NCBI GenBank assembly: GCA_046345275.1
Contig: JBKDJY010000118.1
Span: 1-8,331 of the forward strand
Direction of reading: 5' to 3'
Length of the DNA stretch: 8,331 nucleotides
DNA from: UBA4416 sp046345275
Lineage (GTDB): Bacteria; Bacteroidota; Bacteroidia; B-17B0; Aurantibacillaceae
A program made the translations under genes and the position numbers. The first letter of the stretch is position 1, and the number at the start of each line of letters is the position of its first letter. Shown here piece by piece: positions 1 through 6,568 of this stretch. Under the pieces are notes generated by a model, which was not told the origin of the DNA, did no database searches, and saw only the letters and a list, made by a program, of their open reading frames with translations.

Positions 1-1
1 C

Positions 2-754
2 TATTTTTTACAGCTTTGTTATAATGGAACTATCTTTAATGGTTGGCAAATACAAGCAAATACTAAAAATACCATTCAACATATTTTACAAGAAAAACTA
101 AGCCTTATATTTTCTGAAAATATATCCATCGTTGGTTGTGGAAGAACTGATGCAGGAGTGAGTGCCAAAGATTATTATTCTCATTTTGATTGTTTGTTAA
201 CCGATTTGCATTTACCAAATGCTAATTATATTTATAAGCTAAATAAAATTTTGCCAAAAGAAATTGCCATCAAAAACATTTACCGAGTTATTGAAAATGC
301 GAATGCCCGATTTGATGCAACATTTAGAACATACGAATATTATGTTCACACTTATAAAAATCCTTTTCTATTTCAATCATCTCTATTTGTTTATGGTCAA
401 TTAAATTTTGAATTGATGAATCATGCCGCTGAATATTTATTATCAGTAGAAGATTTTACAAGTTTTAGCAAAGCTAATAAACAAAGCAAAACTAATTACT
501 GTAAAGTAACCTTTGCCAAATGGATTGAAATAAAAAATCAAGAATATGTTTTTAAAATCACGTCTAATAGATTTTTAAGAAATATGGTAAGAGCTTTAGT
601 TGGCACTTTATTAGAGGTTGGAAAAGGAAAAATTTCAATTCAAGAATTTAAAAAAATAATTGCAAATCAAAATCGCTCAGAAGCTGGCATGTCTGTAAAT
701 CCAGAGGCATTGTTTTTAACTGATATATCTTATCCAAAAACAATTTTTTGTTAA
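2..754 (+). CDS. truA: tRNA pseudouridine(38-40) synthase TruA, 5'-partial
   Basis: TruA converts uridines 38, 39 and 40 of the tRNA anticodon arm to pseudouridine in the cytoplasm. The reading frame is open from base 2, and the first visible residues (YFLQLCYNGTIFNGWQIQ) match the usual TruA N-terminus. Only the start codon and perhaps one or two residues are therefore missing. The catalytic motif GRTDAGV is present, with its aspartate codon at 149-151. Further family blocks follow: the F-R-T-Y-E-Y-Y segment near 325-345, the F-T-S-F-S-K segment near 456-473, and NRFLRNMVRALVGTLLEVG near 567-624. The C-terminus carries an RSEAGMSVNPEALFL block ending in a SYP segment. The 250 visible codons are a normal family length. 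A later GTG at 158 lies inside the catalytic motif and is not the start. The stop (TAA, 752-754) overlaps the next gene's ATG by one base, suggesting translational coupling. Confidence 0.95.
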   Translation, partial: YFLQLCYNGTIFNGWQIQANTKNTIQHILQEKLSLIFSENISIVGCGRTDAGVSAKDYYSHFDCLLTDLHLPNANYIYKLNKILPKEIAIKNIYRVIENANARFDATFRTYEYYVHTYKNPFLFQSSLFVYGQLNFELMNHAAEYLLSVEDFTSFSKANKQSKTNYCKVTFAKWIEIKNQEYVFKITSNRFLRNMVRALVGTLLEVGKGKISIQEFKKIIANQNRSEAGMSVNPEALFLTDISYPKTIFC

Positions 755-2538
755 TGTCCATAAAACAAACACCAACTAACAAAAAAATAAACATAGGATT
801 GCTCAAACGCATCTTATCTTATAGTAAACCCTATCAGAAAATATTTTTTTCAACAATTTTTATTACCATCACGCTTTCTGCAATTGCCATTGTCCGTCCT
901 TTAATGATTAATAAAATGCTCAACGTCATAGGCGCAATTGACCCAAGCGATAAAAATTATCTTCCCGATATTGAAAAAGGAAGTTATATCAATTATATGG
1001 GTTTACTCCTATTGCTGGTGCTTTTTGTGGAAACTATTTTGCAATTTTTAAATATCAATTTAACCAGCTTATTGGGCCAAAATATTTTAAAAGATATGAG
1101 GTTGCAAGTATATAGTCACCTTTTAAAACTCAAAAATACTTATTTTGATCAAACTCCTGTGGGAACGATCGTAACAAGGGCAGTTTCAGATATTGAAAGT
1201 TTAAGTGATGTTTTTTCTCAAGGATTTATAGTAATTTTTGGCGACATATTAATGTTGGCTATTTTTATTAGCGCCATGTTTTATACAAATTGGTTGATTG
1301 CTTTGGTATCCTTAAGCAGCATCCCCCTATTATTCGTTGCCACTAATTTATTTAAAAAAGGCATCAAAAAAACATTTACAGAAGTTAGAAACGCTGTTGC
1401 TCAGCTCAATGCTTTTATCAATGAACATTTAACTGGGATGCGTATTATTCAATTATTTAACCGTGAAAAAAGTGAATACGAAAAATTTAAAGAAATTAAT
1501 GAACAACATAAAAAAGCAAATATCCGATCTATTTGGTACTACTCAGTCTTTTTTCCCATTGTCGAAATTTTGTCGGCCGTTTCAATTTCTTTATTGATTT
1601 GGTTTGCTGGTGTCAATTCAAATCAGTATGAAATCAAATTGGGAGATATTACTTTTTTTATCATGATGATCAATATGGTATTTAGACCCATTCGTTTGTT
1701 AGCAGATAGGTTAAATACACTACAAATGGGCGTGGTCGCCGCCGAAAGGGTTTTTAAAGTGATTGACACAACTGATTTTATAGAAGATATTGGCGTGAAG
1801 GATACAAATAATTTATCAGGAAAAATTGAATTTAAAAATGTATGGTTTGCTTATAATCAAGAAGATTATGTTTTAAAAAACATCTCATTTATGATTGAAA
1901 GTGGCAAAACAGTTGGTATTATTGGTGCAACAGGTGCAGGTAAATCAAGCATTATCAATTTAATAAGTAGATTTTATGAAATCAATAAGGGAGAAATATT
2001 AATTGATGATATTCCTATTCGTCAATATCAACTTAAAGAACTCAGAAAATCGGTGGGTGTAGTACTACAAGATGTTTTTTTATTTAATGATACTATATTA
2101 AATAATATTACCATGGACAATGACGATATTGATGAAGCAACTGTTATTGAAGCTGCAAAAGAAATCGGAATTCATGAGTTTATTATGGAGCTGCCAAATG
2201 GTTACCATTATCAAGTAAACGAACGAGGTGCTTCATTATCTGCAGGCCAACGCCAGTTAGTCGCTTTTGTAAGGGCCTATATTTACAATCCTCCCATCTT
2301 TGTTTTAGATGAAGCTACTTCATCCATTGATTTAAAAACTGAAAAACTCATTCAAAAAGCTTCCGTTGAAATCGCTAAAAACAGAACATCAATTATCATC
2401 GCACACCGATTAACAACAGTATCTCACTCTGATTCAATTATTGTAATGGACAAAGGAGAAATCATTGAACAAGGCGATTTCAATTTTTTAAAAAATAAGC
2501 CAGAAAGCATCCTTCATAAATTATTAAACCATGCGTAA
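754..2538 (+). CDS. ABC exporter half-transporter, fused permease and ATPase (MsbA/ABCB-like)
   Basis: This is a 594-residue type I ABC exporter subunit, expected to dimerise in the inner membrane and move lipid or another hydrophobic substrate outward using ATP. Six membrane segments are visible at about residues 30-52, 81-101, 158-180, 181-200, 264-287 and 300-320. The nucleotide-binding domain begins near residue 357. It is complete: Walker A GATGAGKSS (391-399), Q-loop Gln439, signature LSAGQ (495-499), Walker B with Asp519-Glu520, and H-loop His551. The catalytic Glu follows Walker B, so the ATPase should be active. I chose the ATG at 754, which forms TAATG with the truA stop. The in-frame TTG at 748 lies inside truA and is less likely. 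The substrate cannot be told from sequence; MsbA-like lipid export and multidrug export are both possible. No terminator is evident before coaBC, 93 bp on. Confidence 0.93.
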   Translation: MSIKQTPTNKKINIGLLKRILSYSKPYQKIFFSTIFITITLSAIAIVRPLMINKMLNVIGAIDPSDKNYLPDIEKGSYINYMGLLLLLVLFVETILQFLNINLTSLLGQNILKDMRLQVYSHLLKLKNTYFDQTPVGTIVTRAVSDIESLSDVFSQGFIVIFGDILMLAIFISAMFYTNWLIALVSLSSIPLLFVATNLFKKGIKKTFTEVRNAVAQLNAFINEHLTGMRIIQLFNREKSEYEKFKEINEQHKKANIRSIWYYSVFFPIVEILSAVSISLLIWFAGVNSNQYEIKLGDITFFIMMINMVFRPIRLLADRLNTLQMGVVAAERVFKVIDTTDFIEDIGVKDTNNLSGKIEFKNVWFAYNQEDYVLKNISFMIESGKTVGIIGATGAGKSSIINLISRFYEINKGEILIDDIPIRQYQLKELRKSVGVVLQDVFLFNDTILNNITMDNDDIDEATVIEAAKEIGIHEFIMELPNGYHYQVNERGASLSAGQRQLVAFVRAYIYNPPIFVLDEATSSIDLKTEKLIQKASVEIAKNRTSIIIAHRLTTVSHSDSIIVMDKGEIIEQGDFNFLKNKPESILHKLLNHA

Positions 2539-2631
2539 TTTTTGTTATTCCATTAATCATCAACATATAATTTTTAAATCTCAACTGAATACCTCAATCT
2601 GTCTTTAAATTAATTATCTTTATTGTTCTCA

Positions 2632-3825
2632 ATGTTACAAGGCAAAAATATTTTACTTGGTATCACAGGCGGCATTGCTTCTTATAAATGTGCGGAGTTA
2701 GTTCGTTTATTTATAAAAGAGGGAGCTGATGTTAAGGTGGTGATGACAAAATCTGCCGAAGATTTTGTAACTCCAAAAACACTCTCGGTGCTTAGTAAAA
2801 ACGAAGTCGTTACTAATTTCTTTGATGATTCTCACCATTGGAATAATCATGTGGCACTAGCTGAATGGGCAGATATTTTTTTAGTAGCTCCGCTAACTGC
2901 CAATACCTTGGCAAAATTTGCAAATGGCATGAGTGATAATCTTTTAACAGCAACTTATCTTTCAGCAAGGTGTAAGGTTTTTTTGGCTCCAGCAATGGAT
3001 CTAGAAATGTATCAACATGTAACAACGGTTAAAAATTTAGAGATTTTAAAAAGTCATCATCACCAAATAATAAATGCACAATTTGGTGAATTAGCAAGTG
3101 GTTTAATTGGTGAAGGACGAATGGCTGAACCCAATGCAATTGTTGATTTTATTAAAAATAATTTAAAACTTTCTTTACCACTTTATGGTAAATCAGTTCT
3201 TGTAAATGCAGGCCCAACATACGAATCAATAGATCCAGTAAGATTTATAGGAAATCGCTCCTCTGGTAAAATGGGCATCGCAATTGCCGATGAATTTGCT
3301 AAACAAGGTGCTGCCGTAACTTTGGTATTAGGTCCTTCGAGCCACAAACCCATTCAAAAAAGTATAAACATAATTTCTGTAGAAAGTGCTGAAGATATGT
3401 TCAATGCTTGTCAGTTAAATTTTCAACATGCCAATATTGCTATTTTATCTGCTGCTGTTTCTGATTATAAACCTGTCATGATATCATCCAAAAAAATCAA
3501 AAAAACAGAAATTGATTTTAACTTAAAGCTTACTAAAACCGTTGATATATTAGAAACTTTGGGGAAAATAAAAAAAAATCAATTCTTAGTTGGTTTTGCA
3601 CTTGAAACAGAAAATCTAATTGAATATGCCAAAGAAAAATTGATTAAAAAAAATCTAGATTTAATTATTGCTAACTCTGCTGCTGACAAAGGTGCAGGTT
3701 TTGGAGTAGATACCAATAAAATAACTATTATTGATAAGCACAATAATTTAACTCCTTTTGAGTTAAAAACTAAAAAAGAAATAGCCGCAGAAATTGTTGA
3801 TTATATTATAAAATTTAAAAAATGA
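2632..3825 (+). CDS. coaBC: Bifunctional phosphopantothenoylcysteine decarboxylase / phosphopantothenate-cysteine ligase
   Basis: CoaBC carries out two successive cytoplasmic steps of coenzyme A synthesis: joining cysteine to 4'-phosphopantothenate, then decarboxylating the product to 4'-phosphopantetheine. The 397-residue protein has the FMN-dependent CoaC domain first (about 1-180) and the CoaB domain second (about 186-397). CoaC landmarks are the N-terminal GITGGIASYK, His73 in NHVALAEWAD, APLTANTLAKFANGMSDN, PAMDLEM (120-126) and GEGRMAEP. CoaB landmarks are NAGPTYESIDPVRF, NRSSGKMG from residue 208, SAAVSDYKP from 273, and a KKIKK lysine cluster near 285-290. The position matching the decarboxylase's usual Cys (ACG in enterobacteria) reads ASG, with Ser156. 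The start at ATG 2632 fits the usual short N-terminus; an in-frame TTG at 2623 would add only three residues. A -7-like TATCTTTA (2615-2622) lies just upstream but lacks a clear -33 partner. The gene ends in an ATGA overlap with the next. Confidence 0.96.
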   Translation: MLQGKNILLGITGGIASYKCAELVRLFIKEGADVKVVMTKSAEDFVTPKTLSVLSKNEVVTNFFDDSHHWNNHVALAEWADIFLVAPLTANTLAKFANGMSDNLLTATYLSARCKVFLAPAMDLEMYQHVTTVKNLEILKSHHHQIINAQFGELASGLIGEGRMAEPNAIVDFIKNNLKLSLPLYGKSVLVNAGPTYESIDPVRFIGNRSSGKMGIAIADEFAKQGAAVTLVLGPSSHKPIQKSINIISVESAEDMFNACQLNFQHANIAILSAAVSDYKPVMISSKKIKKTEIDFNLKLTKTVDILETLGKIKKNQFLVGFALETENLIEYAKEKLIKKNLDLIIANSAADKGAGFGVDTNKITIIDKHNNLTPFELKTKKEIAAEIVDYIIKFKK

Positions 3826-4724
3826 GCCTATTAAAATATTCTTTATACTTCGTGTTTTCTTTTTCATTTTCTTTAAAGGCACAAGAATTAAACTGTCAAG
3901 TAAATGTAGCATCTCCGCAAATTCAAGGAACTGCCGAGAAACAAATATTTGAACAACTGCAAAAAGCCATTTTTGAATTTATGAATAATACAAAATGGAC
4001 CAAAGATAATTACACTACTTCTGAACGTATTGACTGTTCTATTTTAATAAACGTTACAGAAAAAATAAATTCTGAAAACTATCGAGCTACCATTCAAATA
4101 CAAAGTAGAAGGCCTATTTTTAAAAGTTCTTATTTCTCACCATTGGTAAATTATATTGATGAGAATTTTACTTTTAAATACGTACAATTTCAGCAATTAG
4201 AATTTAATCTTAATTCTTATTCAACGAACTTAACTTCTGTATTGGCCTTTTATGCTTACATTATTATAGCAAACGATTACGATACATTTTCAAATTTAGG
4301 AGGAACTGAATATTTTCAAAAAGCACAAATAATTGTTACTAACGCGCAAAGCTCAGGCGAGATAGGATGGAAATCACAAGAATCAAATAAAAATAGGTAT
4401 TGGATACCTGAAAATGCTTTGCAGCCTGTATTTACTCCGATTAGAGAATGTATGTATAAGTATCACCGCTTGGGTTTAGATATGATGTCAGACAAACCAG
4501 ATGAAGGAAGAAATGAAATCTTGAAATCAATGGACCTACTAGTTGGAGTTTATAACAATAGACCAGCAACTTTTATTATGGAATTGTTTTTTAATGCTAA
4601 AACAGATGAAATTGTAAATATTTTTTCCAAAAGCTTACCAAGCGAAAAAACAAAAGTGTTGGAAACTCTTACTACCGTTAATCCTGCAAACACCAGTAAG
4701 TGGAATAAAATTCAATCCAATTGA
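3822..4724 (+). CDS. DUF4835 family secreted protein (PorD-type)
   Basis: The 300-residue product matches, from memory, the Bacteroidota DUF4835 family. Members are often annotated as PorD and linked to type IX secretion, though their molecular role is unsettled. Residues 1-20 form a signal peptide (a hydrophobic run rich in Phe and Ser, ending LKA before QELNC), so the mature protein should begin near Gln21 and be exported to the periplasm or outer membrane. Family blocks seen are QELNCQVNV, IQGTAEKQIFEQLQKAI, ERIDCSILINV, QSRRPIFKSSYFSP, a segment with N-L-T-S-V-L-A-F-Y-A-Y, GGTEYFQKAQ, KYHRLGLDMM and ELFFNAKTDEIVNIFSK. Cys25 and the Cys of ERIDCS are both kept and could pair. The start codon overlaps the coaBC stop by four bases (ATGA), so the two are very likely co-translated. 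This pairing is common in Bacteroidota, though no functional link to CoA synthesis is evident. No T9SS C-terminal sorting domain is seen. Confidence 0.88.
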   Translation: MSLLKYSLYFVFSFSFSLKAQELNCQVNVASPQIQGTAEKQIFEQLQKAIFEFMNNTKWTKDNYTTSERIDCSILINVTEKINSENYRATIQIQSRRPIFKSSYFSPLVNYIDENFTFKYVQFQQLEFNLNSYSTNLTSVLAFYAYIIIANDYDTFSNLGGTEYFQKAQIIVTNAQSSGEIGWKSQESNKNRYWIPENALQPVFTPIRECMYKYHRLGLDMMSDKPDEGRNEILKSMDLLVGVYNNRPATFIMELFFNAKTDEIVNIFSKSLPSEKTKVLETLTTVNPANTSKWNKIQSN

Positions 4725-4779
4725 TAAAAAATATTTCTACAAATAACCGAAAGTGATGATTAATTATAGATCAAAACGA

Positions 4780-4809
4780 TTGTTATGAAAGCATTATTTT
4801 ATACTTTTG
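4780..4809 (+). promoter_or_regulatory. Bacteroidota-type promoter of asd
   Basis: A -33 TTG (4780-4782), a 19-bp spacer and a -7 TACTTTTG (4802-4809) fit the Bacteroidota primary-sigma pattern with no mismatch in TAnnTTTG. Transcription would start near 4816, leaving a leader of about 10 bases before the asd ATG at 4826. This makes asd an independent unit rather than a continuation of coaBC-DUF4835. Confidence 0.75.
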
Positions 4810-4825
4810 CGAAAAAAATCATAAA

Positions 4826-5815
4826 ATGAAAATAGCAGTAGTAGGAGCCACAGGATTAGTTGGCGAAAAAATGTTGGAAATTTTAAAGGAAAGAAATTTT
4901 CCAATCTCTGAATTAATATTAGTTGCTTCTGCAAAATCAGTTGGAAAAGAAATCATTTATAACAACAAACCATATAAAGTGGTTTCGATAACAGATGCAA
5001 TTTCCTTAAAACCTCAAATTGCCGTATTTTCAGCTGGAGGAAGTACTTCTTTAGAATGGGCTCCTAAATTTGCGGAAGCTGGCACGACTGTTATTGATAA
5101 CTCATCTGCTTGGAGAATGGATGTGACTAAGAAATTAATTGTCCCCGAAATAAATGCGCACGAATTAAAAAAGACAGATAAAATTATTGCAAACCCAAAT
5201 TGTTCAACCATTCAAATGGTCGTAGCTTTGAATCCTTTGCATAAAAAATATAATATAAAAAGAATTGTTGTTTCTACTTATCAATCTGTTACAGGATCAG
5301 GCGTAAAGGCTGTAAATCAATTATTAAACGAACGGACTGGTATTTCAAGCGAAATGGCTTATAAATATAAAATAGATTTAAATGTGATTCCTCAAATTGA
5401 TGTTTTTACAGATAATGGCTATACCAAGGAAGAAATGAAAATGGTAAACGAAACCAAAAAAATTTTAGGAAACGAAAATATTAAACTTACTGCTACAACC
5501 GTTCGAATACCAGTGATAGGTGGGCATAGTGAAAGTGTAAACGTTGAATTTGAAAATGAATTTAACTTAGAAGACATTTTTAAAGTTTTGAAAAATGCAC
5601 CTGGTGTTATTTTAGAAGATGATACCAGTCAAGCAATTTACCCAATGCCCATCAATGCCCATAACAAAGATGCAGTGTTTGTGGGAAGAATTCGAAGAGA
5701 TGAATCCCAATCCAAAACTTTAAATTTGTGGATTGTTTCCGATAATCTTCGGAAAGGGGCTGCAACTAATGCGATACAAATTGCTGAATATTTAGTGTCA
5801 GAAAAATTGGTTTAA
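4826..5815 (+). CDS. asd: Aspartate-semialdehyde dehydrogenase
   Basis: Asd reduces 4-aspartyl phosphate to aspartate-4-semialdehyde with NADPH. This is the branch-point step to lysine, diaminopimelate, threonine and methionine, and it occurs in the cytoplasm. The 329-residue length is normal. The N-terminal Rossmann loop is VVGATGLVG (Gly7, Gly10, Gly13). The catalytic cysteine is Cys126 in ANPNCSTIQM, and the acid/base histidine is His234 in GGHSESVNVEFE. SSAWRMD and the C-terminal VSDNLRKGAATNAIQIAE are also typical. The start ATG is the first in frame and lies about 10 bases after the predicted transcription start. No hairpin terminator is visible in the 95 bp after the stop, so some transcription may run into the long non-coding stretch downstream. 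Confidence 0.97.
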   Translation: MKIAVVGATGLVGEKMLEILKERNFPISELILVASAKSVGKEIIYNNKPYKVVSITDAISLKPQIAVFSAGGSTSLEWAPKFAEAGTTVIDNSSAWRMDVTKKLIVPEINAHELKKTDKIIANPNCSTIQMVVALNPLHKKYNIKRIVVSTYQSVTGSGVKAVNQLLNERTGISSEMAYKYKIDLNVIPQIDVFTDNGYTKEEMKMVNETKKILGNENIKLTATTVRIPVIGGHSESVNVEFENEFNLEDIFKVLKNAPGVILEDDTSQAIYPMPINAHNKDAVFVGRIRRDESQSKTLNLWIVSDNLRKGAATNAIQIAEYLVSEKLV

Positions 5816-5910
5816 TTTTTTTGGTTTTTAAAAATGACATTAGTGTTTGGTCCAAAATTTAATTCAAACAATTTTATTCTACAATTGCTTACTTGCTTAA
5901 TAAAATAAAA

Positions 5911-5942
5911 TTTGGAGGTTTTAAAATTTAAATATAGGTTTG
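5911..5942 (+). promoter_or_regulatory. Predicted Bacteroidota-type promoter upstream of the structured block
   Basis: A full -33 TTTG (5911-5914), a 20-bp spacer and a perfect -7 TAGGTTTG (5935-5942) are present. Transcription would begin near 5949, about 50 bases before the structured block at 6002-6129. No coding sequence begins within 300 bases downstream, so the promoter most simply serves a non-coding RNA. It could also give a second, long-leader transcript of the DUF2795 gene. Confidence 0.6.
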
Positions 5943-6001
5943 AACTTTATTTATTACAACTTATTAATAAAAAAACACAATTCTAAAAGTGATTTTTTCA
6001 A

Positions 6002-6129
6002 CTGAAAAAGCCCCCTGTGGATGGAACTAAGTGGTAATGCGTTACTGGGGTAGTGATGCTTTACTGGCCATTTTTTTTGTTTCATGTGTTAGAATGGCAC
6101 AGAACTATCCAAACAGGGGCACTTTTCAG
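6002..6129 (+). ncRNA. Candidate structured RNA with a nested four-way fold
   Basis: Pairing by hand gives one consistent nested fold. The closing helix pairs 6002-6008 with 6123-6129, 6012-6017 (CCCCTG) with 6114-6119, 6018-6024 with 6105-6111 (one G-U), and 6031-6033 with 6098-6100. Short internal loops or bulges separate these segments. It encloses three hairpins: 6033-6046 (loop TGCG), 6051-6066 (loop TGCT), and 6068-6074 with 6091-6097 (16-base loop). A promoter lies upstream and another hairpin follows at 6148-6173. The strand is inferred from that promoter; the inverted repeat alone would fold on either strand. I do not recognise the family: it lacks the marks of tmRNA, RNase P RNA or SRP RNA. 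The alternative is a short mobile palindromic element whose ends are the closing helix. Confidence 0.45.
6033..6066 (+). repeat. Tandem pair of near-identical hairpins or dyads
   Basis: GTAATGCGTTACTGG (6034-6048) and GTGATGCTTTACTGG (6053-6067) are 13/15 identical and set 19 bp apart. Each folds as a 5-6 bp stem closing a four-base loop (TGCG, TGCT). The differences sit in the loop's last base and at one position that keeps pairing as G-U. They form two of the three arms of the candidate RNA. As DNA they would be two dyad sites about two helical turns apart. Confidence 0.6.
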
Positions 6130-6147
6130 CTTATAAATTCAATGCAA

Positions 6148-6173
6148 TCCTAGGCTTGACGCCTGTATCAGGA
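6148..6173 (+). other. Hairpin downstream of the candidate RNA
   Basis: TCCT (6148-6151) pairs with AGGA (6170-6173) and AGGC (6152-6155) with GCCT (6161-6164). The loop is TTGAC, and a five-base bulge GTATC lies on the 3' side. An alternative local stem is CCTG-TAT-CAGG (6162-6172). The hairpin is followed by GATTTTGTTT, a poor U-tract. It is therefore either a weak terminator or a further domain of the same RNA. Confidence 0.35.
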
Positions 6174-6222
6174 GATTTTGTTTAACCATTTTTATTTTCT
6201 TCTTTGAGCACCAACTATAATG

Positions 6223-6252
6223 TTGTATAATTCATTTTATTTTTTATTTTTG
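6223..6252 (+). promoter_or_regulatory. Bacteroidota-type promoter of the DUF2795-family gene
   Basis: A -33 TTG (6223-6225), a 19-bp spacer and a perfect -7 TATTTTTG (6245-6252) are present. Transcription would start near 6259, about 15 bases before the ATG at 6274. This placement also decides the start codon: an in-frame ATG at 6220 lies upstream of the promoter and would not be in the transcript. Confidence 0.72.
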
Positions 6253-6273
6253 CAGAAAATTATAATAAGCAGT

Positions 6274-6495
6274 ATGTATTGGACATTAGAATTAGCATCA
6301 TGGTTAGAAGACGCTCCTTGGCCAGCAACCAAAGATGAATTGATTGATTTTGCTATTCGTTCTGGTTCACCAATGGAAGTAATAGAAAATTTACAAGAAA
6401 TGGAAGATGAAGGGGAAGCTTATGAAACCATTGAAGAAATTTGGCCAGATTATCCAACCAAAGATGATTTCTTTTTTAATGAAGACGAGTATTAG
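6274..6495 (+). CDS. Small acidic DUF2795-family protein
   Basis: The product has 73 residues, with 22 Asp/Glu against only 3 Lys/Arg. It contains three Trp-centred blocks: MYWTLELASWLEDAPWPATK at the start, then the helix-like DELIDFAIRSGSPMEVIENL, then IEEIWPDYPTKDDFFFNEDEY at the end. The pattern (two short helices with a 'P-A/T-K-D-E-L-I-x-x-A' turn, and an aromatic acidic tail) resembles the DUF2795 proteins found widely in Bacteroidota, whose function is unknown. No signal peptide or membrane segment is present, so it is probably cytoplasmic. The strong negative charge suits binding to a basic protein surface, but that is inference. I preferred ATG 6274 to the longer start at 6220: the latter would add 18 hydrophobic residues encoded over the promoter, and related proteins begin MYWTLE. 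A strong terminator follows the stop. Confidence 0.85.
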   Translation: MYWTLELASWLEDAPWPATKDELIDFAIRSGSPMEVIENLQEMEDEGEAYETIEEIWPDYPTKDDFFFNEDEY

Positions 6496-6514
6496 TTATT
6501 TTTTAAATTTTTTC

Positions 6515-6556
6515 AAAAAAAGTCCGATAAAGCTCATTAGTTTATCGGACTTTTTT
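6515..6556. terminator. Two-way intrinsic terminator between convergent genes
   Basis: GTCCGATAAA (6522-6531) pairs perfectly with TTTATCGGAC (6541-6550) around a nine-base loop. Six flanking A-T pairs (A 6516-6521, T 6551-6556) lengthen the stem to 16 bp and supply a U-tract on either strand. It lies 19 bases after the DUF2795-gene stop and 12 bases after the stop of the opposing gene, so it should end both transcripts. Confidence 0.9.
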
Positions 6557-6568
6557 ATTTGAAGTCTT

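Larger units (their letters stand above)
5816..6273. other. 458-bp non-coding region between asd and the DUF2795 gene
   Basis: No open frame here has a plausible start, length or composition. From left to right it holds: an AT-rich stretch with no clear asd terminator; a promoter (5911-5942); a GC-enriched structured block (6002-6129); a further hairpin (6148-6173); and the DUF2795-gene promoter (6223-6252). Hand counts give 57 G+C in 130 bases for 6001-6130 against 22 in 120 for 5881-6000. The block therefore stands out sharply from its flanks. Confidence 0.8.

Noticed and set aside
2615..2622. TATCTTTA as a coaBC promoter -7 box
   Set aside because: The last base of TAnnTTTG is missing and no TTG/TTTG lies at 19-20 bp spacing. 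coaBC may instead be read from upstream.
2813..3025. Open frame of 70 codons on the - strand inside coaBC
   Set aside because: It lies wholly within a well-conserved gene on the other strand and has no recognisable composition or signals.
5014..5211. Open frame of 65 codons on the - strand inside asd
   Set aside because: Antisense shadow of the asd frame, covering its catalytic-cysteine region; no promoter or family match.
5884..5900. Short tandem repeat TTGCTTAC / TTGCTTAA
   Set aside because: Two copies of eight bases in AT-rich DNA are not significant, with no sign of a longer array.
6021..6053. Tiny frame MELSGNALLG beginning at 6021 inside the structured block
   Set aside because: Ten codons with no ribosome-binding context, and the bases are better explained by the hairpins.
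6002..6176. 6S RNA, tmRNA, SRP RNA or RNase P RNA as the identity of the structured block
   Set aside because: A 6S RNA should be one long hairpin with a single central bubble, not three arms. The SRP tetraloop domain, tmRNA acceptor end and RNase P conserved motifs are not found. A divergent 6S RNA cannot be fully excluded by eye.
6220..6273. N-terminal extension of the acidic protein by 18 residues from ATG 6220
   Set aside because: The extension covers the promoter's -33 and -7 boxes, and its residues do not fit the acidic soluble protein.
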